Source of the DNA: JBECKR01 sp040235415
GTDB taxonomy: Bacteria > Acidobacteriota > Polarisedimenticolia > Polarisedimenticolales > Polarisedimenticolaceae
Assembly: GCA_040235415.1 (NCBI GenBank)
Contig: JBECKR010000341.1
Location: 1 to 5,111, forward strand
Length of the DNA stretch: 5,111 bases
Reading direction: 5' to 3'
How positions within the stretch are numbered: the stretch's first letter is position 1; each line of letters begins with the position of its first letter. The notes beneath the pieces are model-generated. The model ran no database searches and was not told the DNA's origin. It saw nothing but the letters and a program-made list of their open reading frames with translations. Made by a program: the position numbers and the translations under genes. Below, piece after piece: positions 1 to 5,111 of this stretch.

Positions 1-6
1 GGAGGG
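1..6 (+). promoter_or_regulatory. Ribosome binding site of the GWxTD gene
   Basis: GGAGGG ends three bases before the GTG at position 10. The spacing is shorter than ideal. The purine-rich match, and the fact that this start gives a proper signal peptide n-region, make it the best visible start. The promoter lies outside the window. Confidence 0.55.
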
Positions 7-9
7 AAC

Positions 10-1821
10 GTGATTCTCCGGCTTCGGTCGCTCGGCGCCTGCGCGGTCGCCCTGGCCGCGCTCGTCGTGCCGCCCTCGATCGGCTCGGCATCCGCCCGAA
101 ACACCGATCCCACGGTCGATCTGCGCGAGTGGATCCGCGGACCCGTGCACTACATCGCGACCGCCGAGGAGGTCCGGACGTTCAAGAAGCTCCGGACCGA
201 CGCCGAGCGCGCGGTGTTCGTGGAGCGCTTCTGGTCGCGGCGCGATCCGACACCGGATACGCTCGTCAACGAGCATCGCGAGCTGTTCTGGCGCCGCGTC
301 TCGGAGGCCAACGCCTCCTTCACGGAGTCCACGACCCCCGGCTGGAGGACCGATCGCGGCAAGATTTACATCCTCTACGGTCCCCCGACCCAGATCCAGA
401 CCTACCACGACCTCGACACGCTCGGGGCCCCCTCGAGCGGCCGCGGTCTCGTCCGCTGGACCTACGAGGGGCGGCCCGGCGGGCGCCGCGACGTCGATCC
501 GGTCGTCGTCGTGCCGTTCGTGCCGGACGCCACCGGCGAGTACAGGCTGTCCTCCGACCCGCGTCTCGCGAGCGTGTTCTTCGACCCCGACGTCCTCCAC
601 GACGCCGCGCTCGGACGATTCTCGCGGTTCCTGAACGACCTCGCGCCGACCCGGTCGGAGCTCTCCGTCCTGCTCGATCTCGGGAAGATGCAGGAGGTTC
701 CCCCGATCGAGAAGGTGCTGATCGAGCGCGTCGAGTCGATCGAGAGCTTCGCCGCCCACGACCTCGACGTCGCCGTCGACCGCTTCCTGCCGCCCGGGAA
801 GAGCGGCTGTCTCGTCAGCGTCACCGTCGCCGTCCCGGCCTCCTCCGAGGCCCGTTCGCCCGCGCTGCTCGTGCGCTTCGTCCCGCGCGAGACGGGACGA
901 AGCGAGCGCCTGCTCGGTGAAGGCTCGTTCAAGACCGTCGACGACGGCCGTGGAGGCCGCGTCGCCCAGGCCCGGACGGTCCTGCCCGCGGGAACGTGGG
1001 ACCTCACCCTCGTGTCCGCGGATCCGGCCGGGGGGAGCACCGGGATCCACCGTCAGGTGGTCGTCGCGGAGGCCCCTCCCCGGCGACTCGGCCTGAGCGA
1101 CGTCGTGATCGCCTCCGCGCTCGAGCCGCTCACCGTGCGCGCGCTCGCCTCCTACGACGAGCCGTTCGTCGTCGGGACGTTCCGCGTCGTGCCGTCGACG
1201 TCGAGCGCGATCCGCCGCGGCGGGCCCCTCCGGCTGTTCTACGAAATCTACGGGGGCCGCGCGCCGTTCCGCATCGCCTATGCGCTCGAGGGCCGCGACA
1301 CCGACGGTCGATGGGTCCCCCTCGGGCGGCCGGCGGAGGTCGACGGCGCGACACCGCAGCAGGGCTGGGAGCTCGACTCCGGGGCCCGCTGGCCGACCGG
1401 CGAGTACCGCGTCCGGATCGAGGTCCGCGATGCCGCCGGGGCGAGCGCCGGAGCCCTCGTGCCGTTCGCGCTCGAGGACGAGGGCGGGAGTCAGGGAAGC
1501 GCCGCGGGGGGTGGGTCGGAGGACAGCCGGAGCGCGACTCCGGGCAGAGAATCGAGCACCGCCGAGCGGCCGTCGAGAAACGCGACGCGCTCGACGGAGC
1601 CACCCTCGACCTCGACCTCGAGCGCGGCGCGGGGCGTCCCCGGCGACCCCGCGAGCGCCGTCCACCCGACCACCGGCGCTTCGAGCACGCGCACCAGGAA
1701 CGCGTACACCGCGTCGGGCGACGGGCTCGCCCCGTCCGCGGTGCTCCAGCGCTCGCCGTCGCGCTCGGCCTCGAGCGTCGCGCCGGCGGAGTCGCGGTAC
1801 GAGAAGCGCGTCACGCGGTAG
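10..1821 (+). CDS. GWxTD domain-containing secreted protein, with an antisense read-through tail
   Basis: This 603-residue exported protein belongs to the GWxTD family, whose biochemical role is unknown. Residues 1-29 look like a signal peptide: MILRLRS n-region, hydrophobic stretch 9-21, and probable cleavage after SASA (26-29). The N-terminal GWxTD domain covers about 36-180. It includes a helix rich in conserved charges (EEVRTFKKLRTDAERAVF, ERFWSRRDP) and the diagnostic GWRTDRGKIYILYGPP at 111-126. A middle region (240-355) and a beta-rich domain (390-488, with RLFYEIYG and GEYRVRIEVRD) follow, as is usual for the family. Residues about 494-603 are Ser/Thr/Ala/Arg/Pro-rich with only about seven aliphatic residues, and they lie antisense to the DUF4340 gene. 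That tail is probably not ancestral. The GTG start is supported by GGAGGG three bases upstream and by the signal peptide, but an earlier start outside the window cannot be excluded. The family call is secure; the natural C-terminus is not. Confidence 0.9.
   Translation: MILRLRSLGACAVALAALVVPPSIGSASARNTDPTVDLREWIRGPVHYIATAEEVRTFKKLRTDAERAVFVERFWSRRDPTPDTLVNEHRELFWRRVSEANASFTESTTPGWRTDRGKIYILYGPPTQIQTYHDLDTLGAPSSGRGLVRWTYEGRPGGRRDVDPVVVVPFVPDATGEYRLSSDPRLASVFFDPDVLHDAALGRFSRFLNDLAPTRSELSVLLDLGKMQEVPPIEKVLIERVESIESFAAHDLDVAVDRFLPPGKSGCLVSVTVAVPASSEARSPALLVRFVPRETGRSERLLGEGSFKTVDDGRGGRVAQARTVLPAGTWDLTLVSADPAGGSTGIHRQVVVAEAPPRRLGLSDVVIASALEPLTVRALASYDEPFVVGTFRVVPSTSSAIRRGGPLRLFYEIYGGRAPFRIAYALEGRDTDGRWVPLGRPAEVDGATPQQGWELDSGARWPTGEYRVRIEVRDAAGASAGALVPFALEDEGGSQGSAAGGGSEDSRSATPGRESSTAERPSRNATRSTEPPSTSTSSAARGVPGDPASAVHPTTGASSTRTRNAYTASGDGLAPSAVLQRSPSRSASSVAPAESRYEKRVTR
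1491..1821. other. Tail-to-tail antisense overlap of two coding frames
   Basis: The 3' ends of the + strand GWxTD gene and the - strand DUF4340 gene share 331 bases. Third codon positions of both frames fall on the same bases. By hand count over 109 + strand codons here, GC at codon positions 1, 2 and 3 is about 61%, 78% and 93%. Read on the - strand, positions 1 and 2 become about 78% and 61%, the normal coding order. In the 53 + strand codons just before the overlap the values are about 83% (position 1) and 58% (position 2). The coding signature therefore flips strand at about 1491. The + stop at 1819-1821 arises opposite the Tyr of an RYR in the DUF4340 protein. No hairpin with a U-tract was seen here. 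Confidence 0.85.
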
Positions 1822-2750
1822 CGGTTGAGCTTGGTGAGCCGCGTGTCCAGCAGGTCGTCGGCCGTCCACGGCAGGTCCCGCAGCGGCTCGGGGTCGACGG
1901 CCAGCACCGCGGGGCGGTCCGAGCGACGGGCGTAGCGCTCGCCCCGCGCCGTCTCCGCTCCGAGCACGACGGTCCGCTCCGTCCCCGCGTGCAGCACCAC
2001 CCGCCCGTTCGAGCCGTCGAGCCCGAACGTCGGGTCGGCGGCGTCGACGCCGTCGAGGAACCGGCGGACCTCGGTGCGTCCGAGTGCGGACAGCAGCCGC
2101 TCCACGGCGCGGTCCGACGCCGGCAGGCGCCGCGGCGACGTCATCCACCAGCCGTCGGCCTCGCGCGTGAGGCCGACCGCGCCGGCACCGCGAGCGACCT
2201 CGAGCGCGGCCGGGGGCTCTCCTGCGGTGGTGATCAGGGCGTGGTCGCGCAGGCGCGCGGGGTCGGGATCGAACAGCAGCGTGCCCGGGGTGGCCTCGAT
2301 CACGAGCACGCCCTCGCGGTCCGCGACGTGGGCGAACACTCCGTCGTTCGTCGGCACGACGTCGCCGACGAGGAACGCCGGAACCGTGACGCCCTCGAGA
2401 CGGACGGCGGCCCGGGGCGGCGCCAGCCCGTAGGAGCCGAGCGCGTCGGGTCGCTCGATCGTGCGAACGACGGTGCTGCGCCGCATCCGGGACATCAGCT
2501 CCCGGATGCGCTCGCCGTCCGCGGTGTCCCGGACCGGCGACACGACCCGCCAGCCGTCCGGTCCGGCCTCGAAACGCCACGTCGCGTCGCCGCGATCGAG
2601 CTCGAGCGCCGTCACCCGGCGATCGTCGAACCGCAGCAGCGACGCTTCGGCGCGGCGCTCGCGCGCCTCGCGCGTCGCCCGGTGCCTGAGCGCGACGAAC
2701 GCCGCCGCCGCCAGGAGGACCGCCAGGAACCCGACCAGGATCCGCTTCAT
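1491..2750 (-). CDS. DUF4340 domain-containing membrane-anchored protein
   Basis: This 419-residue protein starts at ATG 2750 and is the last gene of the ABC transporter operon. Residues 4-21 form one hydrophobic segment after MKR. A charged stretch (22-38) follows, then a long soluble part that is probably periplasmic. Three related units are visible. Unit 1 is about 47-117, with DGWRV at 65-69 and SYGLAPPRAAVRL. Unit 2 is about 181-253, with DGWWM at 199-203 and TFGLDG. Unit 3 is about 310-380, with DGERW at 331-335. Each has beta strands, a Trp-containing turn, a Pro, an Asp or Ser and a helix. This is the repeat pattern of DUF4340 proteins, whose function is unknown; they commonly sit next to GldG-type genes. 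The start lies 10 bases after the upstream gene, with a weak GAGG overlapping that gene's stop. Its 3' third overlaps the convergent GWxTD gene, and unit 3 lies wholly in that overlap. Confidence 0.9.
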   Translation of the reverse strand: MKRILVGFLAVLLAAAAFVALRHRATREARERRAEASLLRFDDRRVTALELDRGDATWRFEAGPDGWRVVSPVRDTADGERIRELMSRMRRSTVVRTIERPDALGSYGLAPPRAAVRLEGVTVPAFLVGDVVPTNDGVFAHVADREGVLVIEATPGTLLFDPDPARLRDHALITTAGEPPAALEVARGAGAVGLTREADGWWMTSPRRLPASDRAVERLLSALGRTEVRRFLDGVDAADPTFGLDGSNGRVVLHAGTERTVVLGAETARGERYARRSDRPAVLAVDPEPLRDLPWTADDLLDTRLTKLNRYRVTRFSYRDSAGATLEAERDGERWSTADGASPSPDAVYAFLVRVLEAPVVGWTALAGSPGTPRAALEVEVEGGSVERVAFLDGRSAVLDSLPGVALRLSSDPPPAALP

Positions 2751-2760
2751 GGCACCCGCC

Positions 2761-4143
2761 TCAGCGGCCGCGGCGGCGGAACCAGACCACCACGCCCGCG
2801 ACCAGCACCACGAGCGGCGCCGCCGCGAGCGCCCAGAGCACGACGACCCCGCGGCCGCGCTCGAGGTCGACGGTCTGACCCGCGAGCGCCTGCCGGCGGA
2901 TCGAGACCAGGGCGGTCTCCCGTCCGAGCCACGCGATGCAATTCAGGAAGAAGTTGCGGTTCGCCTGCTCCGCGAGATAGGCGTTCGAGACGAAGTCGGC
3001 GTCGCCCACCGCGACGACGCGGGTCTCCGTCGCCGCGTCCGCACCGTGCTCGAGCCAGCTCGCCGCGGCCACCGCGAACGGTCCGGGCTCGCGCTCGCCG
3101 GAATCCGAGACCGCGAACGACGAGGGCCCGCTGCGCGCGAGGTCGTCGTGGAACAGCTTGCCCTCGCCGGTCTCGAAGTTCTGCACCGGCGCGGCGACCG
3201 CGAGCGCGATCGGAAGGCGCTTGCCGAAGCCCTGGACCGCGGGATGCCGCGAGTAGTTCTCGATCCGCAGGAACTGCGGGCTGCCGTTGACGTTGTCCCG
3301 CGGGTCGAGCACGGTGGACGACGTCGAGACCCTGAGACCCCACGGCATCAGCACGTCGTCGATCCCCGAGTCCGTGCCCGGGTCGACGAGCGCCAGCAGC
3401 CGGCCGCCGCCATCGAGCCAGCGTCGGAGCGTCTCGAGACCGTCGCGCGGAATCGGCAGCGTCGGGCCGGCCGCCACGAGCACGGTGACGTCCGCCGGGA
3501 TCCCTTGATCGAGGTGCACGTCCCGGATCCGATAGTACTCCCGGCGCAGCGCCTCGACGGCGCTCGCGAGACCGCCGCCGGACGAAGACGCCGGATCCCG
3601 CTCCCCGAATCCTCGGAGCAGCCCCACGACTCGGCTCGACGTCCGCCCGACCTCGAGGATCGCGTTCGTGATCGCCTCTTCGTCGGTGCCGCGGAACGTC
3701 AGCCGCCGCTCCCCTCGGACCACCAGCGTCAGCCCCCCGCGCCGGAGGTCCTGCTCTTGAGGGTCGATCCCGAGCTCGCGAATCCGGCCCGGCTTCTCGA
3801 TCGGATCGACGAACTCGACCTCGATCCGATCGGACGCGTCGCGGTACTTCTTGAGGACGTTCCAGTACGACTCCCGCTCGATCTCACGGTCCTTGGTGAA
3901 CAGCGCGTACAGCCGCACCGGCTCGCTCAGGCCGCGGAGCACCTCGAGCGTTTGCGGCGACAGCGTGTTCGCGCCGGAGGTCGAGAGGTCGAGCTGGGTG
4001 CGGACGTTCATGGAGACCGCGAGCACGAGCACGACCGCGGCGACGACGAGCACGGTGAACACCGCCGACCCCGCGCCTTCCCGCGCCATCCTCGCGATGT
4101 CGCGCGCCTCGCGCGCCTCGAGATCCTCCCGCTTTCGCAGCAC
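2761..4143 (-). CDS. GldG-family ABC transporter auxiliary protein
   Basis: This 460-residue membrane protein is related to GldG and carries the ABC_transp_aux (GIFT-like) domain found beside ABC-2 transporters. A charged cytosolic N-terminus comes first, then membrane segment 1 (27-45). A large domain, probably periplasmic (46-432), follows. C-terminal segment 2 (433-455) ends in RRRGR, consistent with a cytosolic tail. Family landmarks are TSGANTLSPQT (55-65), TDEEAITNAIL (153-163), VVGLLRGFGE (172-181), LRRWLDGGGRLLALVDP (239-255) and VAVGDADFVSN (377-387), followed by NRNFFLNCIAWLGRE. The frame stays open upstream to 4365. That extension is Ser/Arg/Trp-rich, lies inside the permease gene and has no family features. 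GTG 4143 is preferred because GGAGG lies 10 bases before it, and it follows the permease stop by 7 bases. The ATG giving MAREGAG (residue 19) is a weaker alternative. The transported substrate is unknown. Confidence 0.93.
   Translation of the reverse strand: MLRKREDLEAREARDIARMAREGAGSAVFTVLVVAAVVLVLAVSMNVRTQLDLSTSGANTLSPQTLEVLRGLSEPVRLYALFTKDREIERESYWNVLKKYRDASDRIEVEFVDPIEKPGRIRELGIDPQEQDLRRGGLTLVVRGERRLTFRGTDEEAITNAILEVGRTSSRVVGLLRGFGERDPASSSGGGLASAVEALRREYYRIRDVHLDQGIPADVTVLVAAGPTLPIPRDGLETLRRWLDGGGRLLALVDPGTDSGIDDVLMPWGLRVSTSSTVLDPRDNVNGSPQFLRIENYSRHPAVQGFGKRLPIALAVAAPVQNFETGEGKLFHDDLARSGPSSFAVSDSGEREPGPFAVAAASWLEHGADAATETRVVAVGDADFVSNAYLAEQANRNFFLNCIAWLGRETALVSIRRQALAGQTVDLERGRGVVVLWALAAAPLVVLVAGVVVWFRRRGR
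4102..4119 (-). repeat. 9-base tandem repeat, two copies, within the GldG-family gene
   Basis: Two adjacent perfect copies of gcgcgcctc (as read on the + strand) encode a doubled Glu-Ala-Arg at residues 9-14 of the GldG-family protein. They lie in the charged cytosolic segment before the first membrane helix. An in-frame 9-base unit can change copy number without breaking the gene. Confidence 0.7.
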
Positions 4144-4150
4144 GACGCGG

Positions 4151-4906
4151 CTACCTCCAGCGGTTCGAGTCCAGTACCTGGACGCAGAGGAACAGGAACG
4201 TGAACGCCAGCGCGACGTCGAGGACGACGTAGTGCGTGTCGACGAGGCCGAGGCCCATGAGGCGGAGGCCGTAGCCGACCGACAGGCCCGCCAGGATGTC
4301 GTCGAGCCTGCCCCCCATGAACCCGACCAGCAGTTCGACCAGCCAGAACGGCAGGAACAGCGCATAGGTCAGCAGCAGCGCGACGATCTGGTTTTCGGTC
4401 AGGGACGAAGCGAACACCCCGACGCCGAGGATGACGGCGCCGTACAGGAACAGTCCGAGGTAGGCGGCGCCGAGCGCCGGCCACTCCGGCGAGGCCAGCC
4501 ACTGCAGCACGCCGGCGAACGGCAGCGTCAGCGCCAGCATGACGAGCAGCACGCCGAGGCTCCCGACGTACTTCCCGAGCACGAGCTGCGTCGTCGTGAT
4601 CGGCGAGGTCAGCAGCAGCTCCGCCGTGCCGCCCTTTCGCTCCTCGCTGAACAACCTCATCGACAGCGCCGGAAGCGACAGCACCATGCCGACGTTGAGC
4701 CACAGCACGGTGCGCGCGACGACGGTGTTGCGGAGATTGAGCGAGAGCTGCTCGATCAGGAACGCCGGCGCTTTGGCGTAGAACGCCAGCGCCTGCACGA
4801 ACCCGAACGCTCCGATCAAAAGGAAGATCACGATGACGGTGTAGGCGATCGGCGAGACGAAGTACGCGCTCAGCTCGCGACGGACGATCGAGACGATGGC
4901 GCTCAC
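4151..4906 (-). CDS. ABC-2 type transporter permease, GldF-like
   Basis: This 251-residue integral membrane subunit of an ABC transporter is of normal length for GldF-type permeases. Six hydrophobic segments are visible: about 20-41, 66-83, 113-135, 145-166, 172-196 and 227-245. The N-terminus has RRELSAYFVSPIAYTV (9-24), the usual GldF-type opening. The loop FSEERKGGTAELLLTSP (86-102) and then LVLGKYVGSL are the conserved ABC-2 segment expected to face the ATPase. The end (LVDTHYVVLDVALAFTFLFL) also matches this family. The GTG start overlaps the ATPase stop by 4 bases, so the two are probably translationally coupled. A strong AAGGAGG lies upstream. The protein should pair with the partial ATPase upstream and the GldG-family protein downstream. 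Subfamily is assigned from motifs and gene order; whether it exports, or powers a process other than transport, cannot be read from sequence. Confidence 0.94.
   Translation of the reverse strand: MSAIVSIVRRELSAYFVSPIAYTVIVIFLLIGAFGFVQALAFYAKAPAFLIEQLSLNLRNTVVARTVLWLNVGMVLSLPALSMRLFSEERKGGTAELLLTSPITTTQLVLGKYVGSLGVLLVMLALTLPFAGVLQWLASPEWPALGAAYLGLFLYGAVILGVGVFASSLTENQIVALLLTYALFLPFWLVELLVGFMGGRLDDILAGLSVGYGLRLMGLGLVDTHYVVLDVALAFTFLFLCVQVLDSNRWR
4154..4158 (-). promoter_or_regulatory. Ribosome binding site setting the GldG-family start at GTG 4143
   Basis: GGAGG on the - strand sits in the last codons of the permease gene, immediately before its TAG stop and 10 bases before GTG 4143. It supports this start over the longer open frame that runs back to 4365 within the permease gene. 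Confidence 0.6.
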
Positions 4907-5111
4907 GCCGCCTGACCCTCCTTCTCCTCGGTCACGAGCTGCAGGAACACCTCCTCGAGGCTCGCGGCCTGGCGCGACATCTCGATCAGCCCGGCACCCG
5001 AGGCCACGACGGCCGCGGCGACCCGCTCGCGGGCGCCGTCGCCGCCGTCGAGCAGCAGCTCGTACGCGCCGTCCCGGCCCCGCGAGACGCGGCCGACGCC
5101 GGGCGTGGCGG
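4903..5111 (-). CDS. ABC transporter ATP-binding protein, C-terminal part only (cut by window edge)
   Basis: Reading the - strand from the window edge gives 68 codons in frame, ending at TGA 4905-4903. The visible protein runs from ATPGVGRVS through YELLLDGG and ASGAGLIEMSR to SLEEVFLQLVTEE and a short EKEGQAA tail. SLEEVFLQL near the C-terminus is the usual ending of ATPases that pair with ABC-2 permeases (CcmA/GldA type). The preceding part matches the accessory segment after the nucleotide-binding core. The Walker A, signature and Walker B motifs must lie beyond position 5111 and are not seen. Its stop overlaps the permease start by 4 bases, which places it as the energising subunit of the same transporter. 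GldA-like identity is inferred from the neighbours. Confidence 0.88.
   Translation of the reverse strand, partial: ATPGVGRVSRGRDGAYELLLDGGDGARERVAAAVVASGAGLIEMSRQAASLEEVFLQLVTEEKEGQAA
4917..4923 (-). promoter_or_regulatory. Ribosome binding site of the permease gene
   Basis: AAGGAGG on the - strand lies inside the end of the ATPase gene, 10 bases before the permease GTG at 4906. Together with the GTGA stop/start overlap it supports this start and suggests coupled translation. Confidence 0.65.

Noticed and set aside
31..42. Possible lipobox LGAC at residues 8-11 of the GWxTD protein
   Set aside because: The Cys comes before the hydrophobic core instead of after it, and the n-region would be too short. 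A standard signal peptide with cleavage after SASA fits better.
1604..1621. Three tandem copies of cctcga
   Set aside because: They encode the alternating Glu-Val strand of the DUF4340 protein (EVEVE). Codon bias explains the repeat, and no separate role is indicated.
1450..1850. Search for a bidirectional terminator between the convergent genes
   Set aside because: No hairpin followed by a T-run on either strand could be seen; the region is coding on the - strand throughout from 1491.
996..3290. A 764-codon open frame on the + strand crossing three genes
   Set aside because: It overlaps the GWxTD gene in another frame and is antisense to two operon genes. Its product is extremely Arg/Pro/Ala-rich with no domain signal. 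High GC makes stops rare, so it is a shadow.
2461..4203. A 580-codon + strand open frame antisense to the GldG-like and DUF4340 genes
   Set aside because: It is charged and Arg-rich with no recognisable domain, whereas the - strand frame shows clear family motifs and membrane segments.
4144..4365. Extension of the GldG-like protein to an upstream ATG at 4365
   Set aside because: The extra 74 residues are Ser/Arg/Trp-rich and lie inside the permease gene in another frame. GTG 4143 has a ribosome binding site and sits just after the permease stop.
3851..4915. A 354-codon + strand open frame antisense to the permease and GldG-like genes
   Set aside because: It is composed largely of Gln/Arg/Glu/His/Asp, the antisense of hydrophobic codons of the permease. 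It is a shadow of the membrane protein gene.

Overview
The window is very GC-rich (roughly 70% by eye), bacterial, and almost entirely coding. It holds four genes in two convergent groups. The combination of a GWxTD-domain exported protein with an ABC-2/GldG/DUF4340 cluster, plus high GC, suggests an Acidobacteriota-like organism or another high-GC environmental phylum. This is inference from gene content, not a phylogenetic result.

Left side, + strand: one gene (10..1821) for a secreted GWxTD-domain protein. It has a signal peptide, the GWRTD motif at residues 111-115 and a beta-rich C-terminal domain ending near residue 490. About 110 further residues read through, antisense, into the neighbouring gene.

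Right side, - strand, transcribed right to left: a tightly packed operon. It contains the C-terminal end of an ABC ATPase (cut by the window edge, 4903..5111), an ABC-2 permease of the GldF type (4151..4906), a GldG-family membrane-anchored auxiliary protein (2761..4143) and a DUF4340 membrane-anchored protein (1491..2750). The ATPase and permease share a 4-base GTGA stop/start. The next two junctions have 7 and 10 bases between genes. This is the known gldA-gldF-gldG-DUF4340 type of transporter cluster. The ATPase and permease would form the engine, and the two anchored proteins would place large domains on the outer face of the inner membrane. The substrate is unknown, and the link to gliding motility applies only to the Bacteroidota homologues.

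The most notable feature is the junction of the two groups. The + and - genes overlap tail to tail by 331 bases (1491..1821) with their wobble positions aligned. Hand counts of GC by codon position and the internal repeats of the DUF4340 protein both indicate that the - strand is the constrained one there. The + strand protein tail looks like antisense read-through. No + frame contains a stop between about 1280 and 1819, so a simple frameshift cannot explain it. No RNA genes, mobile elements, CRISPR arrays or convincing terminators were seen, and no gap over 300 bases lacks a gene.
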